This document shows, in pieces, positions 1 through 9,818 of a DNA stretch of 64,000 nucleotides. The notes under the pieces were generated by a model, which was not told the DNA's origin, ran no database searches, and saw only the letters and a program-made list of their open reading frames with translations. How positions within the stretch are numbered: position 1 is the first letter of the stretch; each line of letters opens with the position of its first letter. The translations under genes were made by a program, and so were the position numbers. Origin of the DNA: an uncultured Acetatifactor sp. (GTDB taxonomy: Bacteria > Bacillota > Clostridia > Lachnospirales > Lachnospiraceae); NCBI GenBank assembly GCA_904501885.1, contig CAJGCP010000006.1, positions 19,004 to 83,003 of the forward strand. Direction: 5' to 3'.

Positions 1-1446
1 TTTGCCATTGCTGATTTTGCACCCTTTTTTACGGATTTGGCAGGTGTCTTGATTCTGATGGTTGCCGTGTCTGTGTGGATGAAGTTGTTTTATCAGATTT
101 GTGGCAGGCAAATCCCCGGTTGGGCGTATATCTTTGGCGGCTCGGTCTTTTTATCTTGCCCCTTAATCAGTGAGGTATATACCTACCACCTTCATAATGG
201 AGTGTCTTTGGGATACCTTTTTACAGGGGTTAGCCTGTTATTTTTGGAAAAGTTTTACGAGCATACAGGAGAGAAAAGACACAGAATGGCGTCTGTTTTT
301 GGGGCCGTTCTTTCTTTGTTTATCGCAGCGGGATGTTATGAGTCCTTTGTGATTGTGTGGCTAGTAGGCGCGATGCTGGTGCTTCTGGCAAAGCGTTACG
401 CAGGCGTTTCTTGTGCGGTGTTCAAAAGTCTGCTTGTGATGGCCGGAATCGTGGTGGCGGCAATTCTGTTGCGGGGGCTGATGAGCTTGGCATTGATTGG
501 TATCTTCGGATTGCAGGATTTACGGGATCAGGCGGTGCACCGCTCTGTGGCGGAGATGCTGGGATGGATGTTTGAGGCAGATGCCTGGCCGGAATTTGCC
601 ATGGCACTGAAGCGCATGTATGTGCAGTATTTTGCTTTTGGCTATGTGTATTATCCTGTGAAAATATTTGTGTGGACAGGCTTTTTGATGGTTGTATGCG
701 GAGTGATTTTTGCCATTATTAAAAAAGACCTTTGGATTTTTTTACTGACGCTGGGAACCTTTGTGGCGGCCTTTCTGTTGGTGGTGATAGAGGGAAGCGC
801 AACATTGTACCGCTCTGCACAGTTTTTGCCCTTAATCTGTGGATTTGGTGTGTTGCTTTTGGGATATTTACTGAAGAAACTGTCTGCGAAGGTAAGGTGG
901 TACGGCCTGTGCCGCGGCGTAGCCATTGTTTTGTTGAGTGCTGTTTTGTGGAATCAGTGTGCGGATTTGAACAAATGGTTCTATATGGACTGGATGAAAT
1001 ATGAGGCGGCCAAGGAAACGGCAGGCAGAATTTATTATGAGTTACGAAACGGATTTGACACATCCAAACCGGTGGTGTTTACCGGAGTTGCAAATCCTCC
1101 TAAGGGAATTATAAATGACGCATATGTCACTTTTTATTCCGAGGAATATTACAAAATTAAGCGTTTGACAGATTGGGTAGATGAGGATCTGCTTTCTAAA
1201 TATTTCCGTGAATATGGTGTGTGGGTGGCACAAACGCCGGCGCTTTCTGTTTTGGATTGGGGAATCAATGCCTTTGAGGGTGGAGAAGAAATGCAGCGGT
1301 TTTTCCGTATGCATGGCTATGATTATGTAGTAAATAAGGATAGGGAAGTGTTTGCCGAGGCCAGTGAGCGTTCGATGGAGTGGCCCAAATTCCCTGCGGA
1401 AGGCTCTATACAGGATATGGGGGAATATATTATCGTGCACCTGTAA
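1..1446 (+). CDS. GtrII-like polytopic membrane glycosyltransferase, 5' end outside the window
   Basis: The reading frame is open from the first base, so the true start lies upstream. About 480 residues are visible: nine or ten hydrophobic segments, then a soluble C-terminal part of about 130 residues. The layout, and the tail that ends in short hydrophobic strands, resemble the GtrII-type glucosyltransferase family, which uses polyprenyl-phosphate-linked sugars outside the membrane. The complete protein encoded at 8245-9786 has the same architecture and looks like a paralogue. The family call is inferred from topology, composition and neighbours; no catalytic motif was pinned down. The context is a glycan locus that continues downstream on the same strand. 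Confidence 0.7.
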   Translation, partial: FAIADFAPFFTDLAGVLILMVAVSVWMKLFYQICGRQIPGWAYIFGGSVFLSCPLISEVYTYHLHNGVSLGYLFTGVSLLFLEKFYEHTGEKRHRMASVFGAVLSLFIAAGCYESFVIVWLVGAMLVLLAKRYAGVSCAVFKSLLVMAGIVVAAILLRGLMSLALIGIFGLQDLRDQAVHRSVAEMLGWMFEADAWPEFAMALKRMYVQYFAFGYVYYPVKIFVWTGFLMVVCGVIFAIIKKDLWIFLLTLGTFVAAFLLVVIEGSATLYRSAQFLPLICGFGVLLLGYLLKKLSAKVRWYGLCRGVAIVLLSAVLWNQCADLNKWFYMDWMKYEAAKETAGRIYYELRNGFDTSKPVVFTGVANPPKGIINDAYVTFYSEEYYKIKRLTDWVDEDLLSKYFREYGVWVAQTPALSVLDWGINAFEGGEEMQRFFRMHGYDYVVNKDREVFAEASERSMEWPKFPAEGSIQDMGEYIIVHL

Positions 1447-1553
1447 AAAGGTCATATTTTTGAATATATTTTGAATTTGACGGCGGAAATATTACGATAT
1501 TCTTAATTTTTTCTTGTAAATAGAATAGGTTTCCGCTTTGCAAAAAAGATTTA

Positions 1554-1562
1554 TGGTATAAC
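1554..1562 (+). promoter_or_regulatory. Possible extended -10 promoter element
   Basis: TGG followed by TATAAC forms a TGn-extended -10 about 20 bases upstream of the next start codon, in a 138-base AT-rich gap. The only nearby -35-like hexamer, TTGCAA at 1538-1543, is too close (13 bases) to pair with it, so this would have to work as an extended -10 promoter. Tentative. Confidence 0.35.
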
Positions 1563-1584
1563 TGAGTATTAGAGGAAGAAAACC

Positions 1585-3393
1585 ATGAAACGACTTATGA
1601 ATAAGGCGAATTTATGGCAGATAGGCGTACTTTTATTGTTGGTGGTTGCATTACTTTTCTTTGTAGGACAGAAGGAAGGCTACCATATGGACGAGGTGCT
1701 GTCCTATCAATTGGCCAATTCTGAATACAATCCGTTTATCATCACCAACAAGCCAGTGGGGCGCTTGGCACAATTTATGTCCGATGAGATACAGGGAGAT
1801 ACCCTGTGGGAAACTGCGGGAAATTTGTGGCGCACCGCCATGGATGTGGTAAGGAACGGAAGCGGAAGTAAATTAATGCAGAGCAAAGCGGTGGAATACC
1901 CGGAAGCAGTTTGGTTTTCCCGTCAACAGTTTGTGGACTATATGACGGTGAATGAAAGTGATGGATTCAATCCTCTTTCTGCCTATCTGGGGGCCCAGGC
2001 TGACACCCATCCGCCGCTATATTATATGGCATTACACACTGCCTGCGCGTTGGTGCCCGGAAGTGCGTCCCCTGTGATTGCAGGATGCTTGAACATATTG
2101 CTTTTGTTGGGCACCTGTGTGCTGATGATGAAGTTGTTTGGTTATTTGGAGCAAAAAGGGATTTTCTCAAAAAACTGGGGATTGCTTTTGGGAATGGCAG
2201 CAAGCCTACTGTATGGGCTGTCTGCCGGTGGGATTTCCACGGTGCTTTTGGCGAGAATGTACGGGCTGACCACCCTGTTTGCCGTGTGGAGTTTCTACCT
2301 TCACGTGAAACTTTGTTTCGAGGGCGGGCTCCGAAAAAGATATATTGCCTTGGCAGTTGTTACTGCGGCGGGATTCTTATCCCAGTATTTCTTCGTGTTT
2401 TATTGTATTCCTTTGGCATTGGTGACAGTTGTTCTTCTGGCTGTTTCTCAAAGGAAGAAGGAAATATGGCGATATGTTGCCACAATGGTTGGCGCAGCCG
2501 CATTGGGTGTGGGATGTTTCCCCTTCTGTATTCCGGATTTGTTTTCCAGTACCATGGGGAATTCTGTAACCGGTGGATTTGCCTTCAGCTTAGACCGGTT
2601 CTCTCAGACAGTGTCTGCGATGGCAGGCGTGGGATTGGACGGCTTCTTTGGCAAGCGCATCCTGGGGTATGTGTTGCTGACCCTTATGGTGGTTACCGTA
2701 GTATTGCTGAAACTGCGGAATCGGGCAACAGGGCAGAAAATCCGCTTCGAAACAGCTAAGCTTCCGGAGGGAGAGATCCAACCCGCGGAGCAGGAGGAGC
2801 ATGTGGTCAAGGAGAGGGCGATTTTTGCCTGGTTGCTTTTTGCTCCCGTCATTTTAGCATTTCTGTTGATTGCCAATATGACCATTTATTGGATGCCCCG
2901 TTATTTGATGCCTCTGTTTCCCTTCGTGGCTATGTGGATGGCGTTGTGGTTACAACGGTTTTTCGGAGTATGCCAAGGGAAATTGCGCTATTTGATTTTT
3001 GTGCCGGTAATCCTGTTCTGTGTATATCAGTGCGCCACATATTCCGGTGCCGGATTGTACAAGGGATATGAGAAACAGGTGGAACTGGCCAAAGAATATC
3101 AGGACCACAGCTGTATTTGTTTTAATGATTTTGTAAGATATTACGAAAATGTACCGGAGTTCATGGAATATGACCGGACGTTGATCACATATTTGTATGA
3201 TTTTGAAATCCGTCAGGATAAGACGGAGTTGGACGCATTGCAGGAGGTCATCGTGCTCCGCAAATCGGAAGTGGATGAAGCGCGAATGTTTCGGGCAATG
3301 CAGGACAATGGCTTTGTCCTGGAGGAAAAGTTGTTGGATGCTGTGGACAGCCCTTGGGGAGACAGCATTTATCTGTGGAAAAGAAACAATTAG
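1585..3393 (+). CDS. GT-C superfamily membrane glycosyltransferase (PMT/ArnT-like)
   Basis: The product has 602 residues and about eleven membrane segments. After the first segment comes YHMDEVLSYQ, an acidic Asp-Glu pair in the first outer loop as expected for GT-C enzymes that take sugars from polyprenyl phosphates. DTHPPLYYM near residue 135 matches the second conserved loop of the PMT_2/ArnT group. The C-terminal ~110 residues are soluble and probably extracytoplasmic. It precedes a PglK-like flippase gene, which suggests that it transfers a flipped lipid-linked sugar onto a surface polymer. The start is an ATG preceded by AGAGGAAG. Donor and acceptor cannot be read from sequence. Confidence 0.75.
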   Translation: MKRLMNKANLWQIGVLLLLVVALLFFVGQKEGYHMDEVLSYQLANSEYNPFIITNKPVGRLAQFMSDEIQGDTLWETAGNLWRTAMDVVRNGSGSKLMQSKAVEYPEAVWFSRQQFVDYMTVNESDGFNPLSAYLGAQADTHPPLYYMALHTACALVPGSASPVIAGCLNILLLLGTCVLMMKLFGYLEQKGIFSKNWGLLLGMAASLLYGLSAGGISTVLLARMYGLTTLFAVWSFYLHVKLCFEGGLRKRYIALAVVTAAGFLSQYFFVFYCIPLALVTVVLLAVSQRKKEIWRYVATMVGAAALGVGCFPFCIPDLFSSTMGNSVTGGFAFSLDRFSQTVSAMAGVGLDGFFGKRILGYVLLTLMVVTVVLLKLRNRATGQKIRFETAKLPEGEIQPAEQEEHVVKERAIFAWLLFAPVILAFLLIANMTIYWMPRYLMPLFPFVAMWMALWLQRFFGVCQGKLRYLIFVPVILFCVYQCATYSGAGLYKGYEKQVELAKEYQDHSCICFNDFVRYYENVPEFMEYDRTLITYLYDFEIRQDKTELDALQEVIVLRKSEVDEARMFRAMQDNGFVLEEKLLDAVDSPWGDSIYLWKRNN

Positions 3394-3453
3394 CGCAAAG
3401 CGCTTTGAATAAAAAGTGATGGAGATCCTTGTTATAGGAAGGAATTGTAAGCA

Positions 3454-5202
3454 ATGCTACACATCTTGAAAAAATTAAATGTATTGTTAGATAAGAAACA
3501 AAAGCGCGCCATGGTGGGATTGATTTTCCTGATGATTATCGGTGCTGTATTGCAGACCGCCGGTGTCGGTCTGTTGGTGCAGGTGGTCAGCGTGATCATC
3601 GATGAAAAAGCAGTGGAGAATAATCATATTGTGGGTGTTTTCTACCAGATGCTGGGAAGCAAAAGCTATGAGAGTTTTGCGGTTACTGTAATGGCACTTT
3701 TGGTGTTGATTTTTGCACTGAAAAATATTTTTCTCTATGTACAGCAGAAATTGACGTTTTCTTTTATCTATACCAATCAATTCAGAACCAGCGAGCGTAT
3801 GATGCGTAATTATCTGCGCAGGGGATATGAGTTTTATCTGAATGCGGACACTGCAGTGGTGCAGAGAAGCATTACATCTGATGTGAACAATATGTATGCG
3901 TTGATTTTGGCTTTGCTTCAGTTGCTTTCCGATGGGGTGCTGAGCTTGTTTGTGGTGGGATATTGTCTGTGGACCAATGGTGTGATGACGGTGCTTTTGG
4001 CTGTGTCCATGCTTTTGGTGATGTGGCTGATTAAGCGTGTGCTGAAGCCCATTATGTCCCAGGCCGGCAAAGACAATCAGGACTATTACAGCAGTTTGTT
4101 TAAGTGGATTTCCCAGACGGTACAAGGCATCAAGGAAGTGAAGATTACCTGCAAGGAGCAGTATTTTGTAAACGAGTATCGCAAATGCGGCAAGGGATAT
4201 GTGGATGCAGTGCAGAAATACAGTCTGTACAATAACATTCCTAAGCTTTTGATAGAGACTGTGTGTATCGCCGTTATGATGGGGTATATGATTGCCTTGA
4301 TTTTGAGTGGTGCCGGCACGGAAAATATGTTGGAGGTGATTACCACCTTGGGTGCAGCGGCTTTTGTGCTCTTGCCCTCCGTCAACCGTATCAATAACCA
4401 AATCAATTCCATCGCCTTTTTTGAACCCTTCTTTATGGGCGTTAGTGACAATTTACAGGACGAGATCGGGGATGCCAAGGTGGATATGACTTTTGCCACC
4501 GACGAGGAAGAAAAACTGCCTTTGGAACAGGCCATCCGTTTGGAAAATATTGTGTATTCCTACCCCAATTCCGATAAGTTGATTTTCGACCATGCGGACC
4601 TGGAAATTCCGGTGGGAAGTGCTGTTGGTATTGTGGGCACCTCCGGTGCAGGCAAAAGTACCATTGTGGATATTTTGTTGGGATTGTTACAGGTACAGGA
4701 AGGTACCATTTACGCAGACGGCGTGGATGTGAAGACCCGATATAGAAAATTTTTAAAGAACGTGGGCTATATTCCCCAGATGATTTTTATGCTGGATGAT
4801 ACCATCCGTAAAAATGTAGCCTTTGGTGTGGCTGATGATAAAATTGACGAGGAACGCATTTGGGAAGTACTGAAGGAAGCCCAGTTGGATGAATTTGTGA
4901 GAAATCTTCCCGAAGGCTTGGACACCGGCATTGGCGAGAGAGGAATCCGTCTTTCCGGTGGACAGAGACAGCGTATCGGTATCGCAAGAGCATTGTATTA
5001 TGATCCTGAGGTGCTGATTTTGGATGAGGCAACCTCGGCTTTGGACAATGATACGGAGGCGGCCATCATGGATTCTATCAACCGCCTGCATGGTAAAAAG
5101 ACTTTGATTATCATTGCACACAGATTACAGACCATTGAAAAGTGCGATATGGTGTATCGGGTGGAGGATGGTCAGGCCACGTTAGTGAACGCACAGGAAT
5201 AG
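3454..5202 (+). CDS. PglK-like ABC flippase (fused membrane and ATPase domains)
   Basis: This 582-residue ABC half-transporter has six membrane helices in residues 1-330 and an ATPase domain from about 365. Visible motifs are Walker A GTSGAGKST, signature LSGGQRQRIGIARAL and Walker B LILDEATSALD, followed by an H-loop (IIAHRL). LPSVNRI at the end of the membrane domain, and the overall length, recall PglK (WlaB), the Campylobacter lipid-linked oligosaccharide flippase. Lying between glycosyltransferase genes, it probably flips an undecaprenyl-linked sugar or oligosaccharide. An unrelated export role (peptide or lipid) is possible but less likely here. The next gene starts 12 bases after the stop, so the two are probably co-transcribed. 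Confidence 0.8.
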   Translation: MLHILKKLNVLLDKKQKRAMVGLIFLMIIGAVLQTAGVGLLVQVVSVIIDEKAVENNHIVGVFYQMLGSKSYESFAVTVMALLVLIFALKNIFLYVQQKLTFSFIYTNQFRTSERMMRNYLRRGYEFYLNADTAVVQRSITSDVNNMYALILALLQLLSDGVLSLFVVGYCLWTNGVMTVLLAVSMLLVMWLIKRVLKPIMSQAGKDNQDYYSSLFKWISQTVQGIKEVKITCKEQYFVNEYRKCGKGYVDAVQKYSLYNNIPKLLIETVCIAVMMGYMIALILSGAGTENMLEVITTLGAAAFVLLPSVNRINNQINSIAFFEPFFMGVSDNLQDEIGDAKVDMTFATDEEEKLPLEQAIRLENIVYSYPNSDKLIFDHADLEIPVGSAVGIVGTSGAGKSTIVDILLGLLQVQEGTIYADGVDVKTRYRKFLKNVGYIPQMIFMLDDTIRKNVAFGVADDKIDEERIWEVLKEAQLDEFVRNLPEGLDTGIGERGIRLSGGQRQRIGIARALYYDPEVLILDEATSALDNDTEAAIMDSINRLHGKKTLIIIAHRLQTIEKCDMVYRVEDGQATLVNAQE

Positions 5203-5214
5203 GACAGGCAGAGC

Positions 5215-6243
5215 ATGAAATTGAGTATTATTGTGCCGGTATATAATATGGCGGCAGACCAAAAACTAAATTTTTGTCTGGATTCACTGGTGGCGCAGAC
5301 CATAGGTGACTATGAGATTATTGCCGTGGATGATGCATCCATAGACAATTCTGTGGAAATATTACGGGAATATGAGGCAAAGTACCCCGACAAGATTCGT
5401 GTAGTTGCTTATTCCGAAAACAAGAGACAGGGTGGCGCCAAAAATGAAGGTTTGAAAGTGGCCCGGGGAGAGTGGGTCGGATTTATCGACAGCGATGACT
5501 GGGTGACACCGGAGTACTACGAAAAGCTGTTAGCCAAGGCAGAAGAAACCGGTGCTGATTTGGTGGGATGCGATTATAGCCTGGTGGATTCCCATACCTT
5601 TATGGTGGGACGAAAGGCCGTAAACAATACTGCGGACCAGACCGGCGAGTTGGATGTGGAGAAACATAAGAAACTTTTGTTAAATCCCGGTAGCATGGTG
5701 CTGAAGATTTACAAGCACAGTGTCATCAAAGAAAACAATCTGGATTTTCCCGATGGCATTCTCTACGAGGATAATTGTGCGGGCCCCCTTTGGAGTTTAT
5801 ACTTCAAGCATTTTGAGCGGGTGGAGGAATTTCTGTATTTTTATTATCAGCACACTACCTCTACGGTACATTCCGTTTCTATAGAACGATGTAGGGACAG
5901 GGTACGTGCGAAGAAAATATTTTATGAAGAATGCAAGAGTAGAGGATTCCTGGAACAATACAAAGAGGAAATCGAGTACCGTATGGCGAGATTTTCCTAT
6001 ATGACCACACTGTTTTCTTATATGCAGGGTGTGAAGCATCCGAAGTTATCCTTTGTGAAGGAACTGAGGAGAAGTGTTACCGATTATTTCCCGGATTTTG
6101 AACAAAATCCATATTATCAGTCGGAAGTGGATCCCGGGGAGAAAAAGCTGGTAGCAATGCAGGGCAAATCAGCGCTGTTGTTTTATTGGTATTATAGATT
6201 GCAGCTTCTGGCGCGTAAGGTAAAGTCTGCGAAAAGAAGTTGA
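5215..6243 (+). CDS. GT2 family glycosyltransferase
   Basis: A 342-residue GT-A enzyme that begins MKLSIIVPVYNM, continues to the nucleotide-binding AVDDAS and has the metal-binding DSDDW at about residues 92-96. There are no membrane spans, so it acts at the cytoplasmic face on an activated sugar nucleotide. A later YEDN motif (IEDx-like) is typical of the acceptor side of this family. It lies in a tight operon: 12 bases after the flippase gene and 13 bases before the chosen ATG of the PseG-like gene. The sugar transferred is unknown. Confidence 0.85.
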   Translation: MKLSIIVPVYNMAADQKLNFCLDSLVAQTIGDYEIIAVDDASIDNSVEILREYEAKYPDKIRVVAYSENKRQGGAKNEGLKVARGEWVGFIDSDDWVTPEYYEKLLAKAEETGADLVGCDYSLVDSHTFMVGRKAVNNTADQTGELDVEKHKKLLLNPGSMVLKIYKHSVIKENNLDFPDGILYEDNCAGPLWSLYFKHFERVEEFLYFYYQHTTSTVHSVSIERCRDRVRAKKIFYEECKSRGFLEQYKEEIEYRMARFSYMTTLFSYMQGVKHPKLSFVKELRRSVTDYFPDFEQNPYYQSEVDPGEKKLVAMQGKSALLFYWYYRLQLLARKVKSAKRS

Positions 6244-6256
6244 TGTGAGGACGAAG

Positions 6257-7279
6257 ATGATTTGGATTCGTGGGGATGCAAATAAGGATATTGGAATGGG
6301 GCATGTGATGCGTTGTCTTGCTGTGGCAGAAGCCCTTCGTGACCTGGGACAGGAAGTGTGTTTCGTGGTGGCATCGGAGGATGCAGTGCCTTTGTTACAG
6401 ACAAAGGGATACCCCTTTATCGTACTTTATGCTGATTACCGTCATCCGGAGATGGAACTTCCCCGGTTGGAAGAATTGCTTGCCACCCATAAGCCGGCGT
6501 TGTTTTTGGCAGACGGGTACTTCTTTACATCTGCTTATTATGAAACTGTCAGTAAATATACGAAAGTGGCTTGTTTTGATGATTTGGGACAGGCGGACCC
6601 CCAAGTAGATTTGCTGATTAATTATAATATTTATGCTTCTGAGGATTGTTACAAAGAACACAATGCGAAGAAATATCTTTGTGGCGCGGCGTTTGTCCCT
6701 TTGCGAAAAGAGTTTTCTCATGTGCCATATCAGGTGTGTGAAAAGGCAACAAAGGTGTTACTGACCACAGGTGGGGCAGATAAATATAACCTGGCAGGCC
6801 AAATATTGGAAGAAGCCATGGGGCATCCGGAGGCGTCTAAGTTAGAGTATTATGTAGTGAGTGGCAGAGCCAATCACCATTTGCCGTCCTTGCAGGCTTT
6901 AGAAAATATGCACGAAAATATCACCCTGTGTGTGGCGGTGGAGCAGATGGCAGAATTGATGAAGTCCTGCGATGTGGCCATGACCGCAGGCGGCTCTACC
7001 ATATATGAGTTGTCTGCAGTGGGCGTTCCTTTTCTTTGTTTTTCCTTTGCAGAAAATCAGCAGAAATTGGTGGAGACCTATGGGGCAAACCATTGGACGG
7101 ATTATGCCGGAAACTATTTGACAGATGGAAATGTAATGATTACAGACCTGACAAAGAAAATTGTGACACTTGCGTCAGATTTCAAGCATAGAAAGCAATT
7201 GAGTGAAACCCTGCGTGGTCTTGTGGATGGAAATGGGGCTATGAGAATAGCGCAAGCTTTGACCACACTTTGTAAGTGA
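6257..7279 (+). CDS. PseG/SpsG-like nucleotide-sugar hydrolase (GT-B fold)
   Basis: The N-terminal signature RGDANKDIGMGHVMRCLAVA is the classic opening of PseG-type enzymes, which cleave UDP from UDP-2,4-diacetamido-2,4,6-trideoxy-altropyranose in pseudaminic acid synthesis. MTAGGSTIYEL near residue 245 is the conserved GT-B nucleotide-binding region. The length of 340 residues fits. I chose ATG 6257 because GAGG lies 6 bases before it; an in-frame GTG at 6245 is the alternative. No PseB, PseC, PseF or PseI homologue is present in this window. It may therefore act on another sugar nucleotide or serve as a GT-B transferase. Confidence 0.75.
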   Translation: MIWIRGDANKDIGMGHVMRCLAVAEALRDLGQEVCFVVASEDAVPLLQTKGYPFIVLYADYRHPEMELPRLEELLATHKPALFLADGYFFTSAYYETVSKYTKVACFDDLGQADPQVDLLINYNIYASEDCYKEHNAKKYLCGAAFVPLRKEFSHVPYQVCEKATKVLLTTGGADKYNLAGQILEEAMGHPEASKLEYYVVSGRANHHLPSLQALENMHENITLCVAVEQMAELMKSCDVAMTAGGSTIYELSAVGVPFLCFSFAENQQKLVETYGANHWTDYAGNYLTDGNVMITDLTKKIVTLASDFKHRKQLSETLRGLVDGNGAMRIAQALTTLCK

Positions 7280-7331
7280 CATGAGAAGGGCAAGGGGAGA
7301 ATTGCTGACGAAATAAGAGGGAAAGGGATAT

Positions 7332-8180
7332 ATGCAAAAAAGACAGATCCTGTTGACAATTTCATATGGTGCGATTGCGCTGGCTCTGTTTGCTCTTTTG
7401 TTTTGGCTGACCTTTCCTTCCCCAGAGGAAAAGACAACCAACCAAGATTATTCTGTGGTGGCTTTTGGAGACAGTGTGTTGGGATTGTATCGGGGAGAGG
7501 ATTCTGTGATTTCCTTTTTGCAGCAAAAGACCGGCGAGGCAATTTTTAATGCCGCCTTTGGAGGCAGTTGCATGTCCATGGAGAAGGGACTGAAGCAGGA
7601 TTATCCCAGAGAGGCCCTGTCCATGGTTGGATTGACCAAAGCCATTTATGCAAAGGATTTTGGCGTACAGCAATCGGTGACTTGGCGGGAAAGCAATATG
7701 GAGTATTTTGCCGAGACCATAGATGTATTGGAAACCATCGATTTTACCCAAGTGGAGACAGTGATTATCCAGCATGGCCTGAATGATTACCATGCCGGAC
7801 GGAAAATAGACAGCGATAGAAATGCTAAGAGTGAATACACCTATAAGGGAGCCCTTCGCAATTGTATTGAGCGGTTTAGAAAATTGAATCCCAATATCAA
7901 GATTCTTCTGGTGACCCCTTCTTTTACCTGGTATGAAGAACAGGGCACCACCTGCCTGGAGCAGGATTTTGGTGGCGGCACTTTGGACAAATACATAGCG
8001 GCACAAAAGGAAGTGGCAGAGGAATACGGGATTTCTGTGGTGGATGTGTTTGACGATACCTATCCGCACGATTCTTGGGAGCACAAGCCTGCTTACATGG
8101 AAGATGGTGTGCACCCCAATGCTGTGGGCAGGGAAATGATTGCACAGCGCATTGCTCAGGCCCTACAGGAATCGCTATAG
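7332..8180 (+). CDS. SGNH/GDSL-family hydrolase, membrane anchored
   Basis: A 282-residue protein with an N-terminal hydrophobic anchor (residues 7-28) and an extracytoplasmic SGNH domain. All catalytic blocks are visible: FGDS with Ser48, a Gly in FGGS, HGLND with Asn151, and DGVHP with Asp258 and His261. It should therefore be an active esterase, perhaps removing or adding acyl groups on the surface glycan built by its neighbours. It lies between the PseG-like and GtrII-like genes on the same strand. A diverged relative that has lost the nucleophile is encoded on the - strand at 27381-28367. Confidence 0.8.
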   Translation: MQKRQILLTISYGAIALALFALLFWLTFPSPEEKTTNQDYSVVAFGDSVLGLYRGEDSVISFLQQKTGEAIFNAAFGGSCMSMEKGLKQDYPREALSMVGLTKAIYAKDFGVQQSVTWRESNMEYFAETIDVLETIDFTQVETVIIQHGLNDYHAGRKIDSDRNAKSEYTYKGALRNCIERFRKLNPNIKILLVTPSFTWYEEQGTTCLEQDFGGGTLDKYIAAQKEVAEEYGISVVDVFDDTYPHDSWEHKPAYMEDGVHPNAVGREMIAQRIAQALQESL

Positions 8181-8244
8181 AAACGGATGAAGTCCGGACA
8201 CATGGAGCCGGTGCGTATAGGAGTAATACGAGGGAGGACGAGAT

Positions 8245-9786
8245 ATGTTGTCACCTGCAAAAGGATTCGAAAAACTAAAAATGATGATGAAAAAAGAATG
8301 GAAAATGGCATTCCTCAGCACGATTGTATTGGGATTGTTGGTGCATATGCCCATCCTGCTTTCTGATATTCCCAACCACGATGGTTTGGGCAGTTTGTAT
8401 TTTGATCAGAATATGGTGACCTCCGGACGGTTTTTTCTGACGGTTGCCTGTGGGTTTTCTTCCTATTATACCATTCCCTGGATGATTGGGCTTTTGGGAC
8501 TGTTGTTTTTGGGCATTGCCGCAGCTATGGTGATTGAGATTTTGGAGGTACGTCAGACCTGGGCGGTTCTTTTGGTTGGTGGCTTGTTGGTCGCTTTTCC
8601 TGCCCTGGCATCTACATTTGCCTATGTTTTTACTATGGACGGTTATATGCTGGCATTACTTTTGGCGGTAACGGCAGTACTTCTGACAAAGAAATTTAAA
8701 TGGGGCTTTTTGCCCGGTGGATTGTGCCTGGCTCTGAGCATAGGTACCTATCAGGCGTACCTGCCCTTTGCTATGATGCTTTCTGTGTTTGTGATATTGA
8801 TGTTATGGACCTCCACGCAAGAGAAAAAAGTGGCAACCACTCTTCGGTATCTCTATATGGGCGGTTTTGGCGTGGCATTGTATTATTTGATTTTATTCCT
8901 TTGCCTGAAGGTGCAGGGAGCTAAGCTTGCCTCTTACCAGGGGATTAATTCCGTAGGTTCCGGACAAAGCCTGGGACTTATGCATACACTGGTTTCCATC
9001 TACCGTGACTTTTTCGCTTTTACAATGAGCGGAAAGGTTTTGTGGCAAAATGTATTTGGCTTGGCAGCCATTGTACTTTTGGCAGTGGCCGTGGTGATGA
9101 CTGTTGTGTTGAAGTTGAAGCAGGGCAGCTGGGGAAAGCGTTGGGTAGCATTGCTTGTGATGGCGCTGGCAATTATCGTCCTGCCTTTGCTGACAAATGC
9201 CATATTGTTGGTATCCCCTTCTGTAACCTATCATCTGCTGATGCGGTATCAGTGGGTATTATATTTGATTGGTGCTGTGGCACTTTTATCCCATTTGGGA
9301 AGTGATACCAAAACCGCTGCTGTGTTGCAGTGGACGGGGTGCCTTGTGGCAGCAGTGCTTGTTTTTTCCTATGCAGTGACCGATAACATTGCCTATGGAA
9401 ATCTGGAAAAGAAATATGAAAAAACCTATGCCTACTGCCAGCGCTTGCTGGACAGAATCGAGCAGACGGATGGGTATTATCAGGGCATTCCCATCGCCAT
9501 GATTGGAGTGGTGGGTGAGGAACAGTACCCTGCTACCGATTTGACTTTTGAGGTCACTTCTAATATGATAGGAATGGGTGGCGACATGCTCCTGTACACG
9601 GGAGAAAATTATAAAGCATTTATGGCAGGCTACTTAGGGGCGACTCTAAATATTCTGCCTGCGGAAGCCATGAGTGAGATGTATTACAGCGAAGAGTATA
9701 TGGCTATGGATACCTTCCCCGGAGAGAATTCAATCCGCATCATCGATGGGGTAATGTACATTAAGACCGAGAACACCGCCAGATAA
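8245..9786 (+). CDS. GtrII-like polyprenyl-phosphate-dependent glucosyltransferase
   Basis: This 513-residue membrane protein has about ten membrane segments and a C-terminal soluble tail of roughly 110 residues. The first outer loop carries acidic residues (LSDIPNHDGLGSLYFDQ) next to the first helix, followed by TSGRFFLTV, a pattern typical of GtrII-family enzymes that glucosylate surface polysaccharides outside the cell. GGAGG lies 7 bases before the ATG. The stop codon overlaps the reading frame of the next gene, a GtrB-like enzyme that would make its lipid-linked donor. The two are therefore a plausible donor-synthase and transferase pair. No GtrA-type small flippase is visible. Confidence 0.8.
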   Translation: MLSPAKGFEKLKMMMKKEWKMAFLSTIVLGLLVHMPILLSDIPNHDGLGSLYFDQNMVTSGRFFLTVACGFSSYYTIPWMIGLLGLLFLGIAAAMVIEILEVRQTWAVLLVGGLLVAFPALASTFAYVFTMDGYMLALLLAVTAVLLTKKFKWGFLPGGLCLALSIGTYQAYLPFAMMLSVFVILMLWTSTQEKKVATTLRYLYMGGFGVALYYLILFLCLKVQGAKLASYQGINSVGSGQSLGLMHTLVSIYRDFFAFTMSGKVLWQNVFGLAAIVLLAVAVVMTVVLKLKQGSWGKRWVALLVMALAIIVLPLLTNAILLVSPSVTYHLLMRYQWVLYLIGAVALLSHLGSDTKTAAVLQWTGCLVAAVLVFSYAVTDNIAYGNLEKKYEKTYAYCQRLLDRIEQTDGYYQGIPIAMIGVVGEEQYPATDLTFEVTSNMIGMGGDMLLYTGENYKAFMAGYLGATLNILPAEAMSEMYYSEEYMAMDTFPGENSIRIIDGVMYIKTENTAR

Positions 9787-9818
9787 TGGCGATTAGAGAT
9801 ATGGAAAGAGGAAAAAGT

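Noticed and set aside
3487..4401. 304-codon frame on the - strand opposite the ABC flippase
   Set aside because: His- and Gln-rich antisense shadow of a clear ABC transporter gene.
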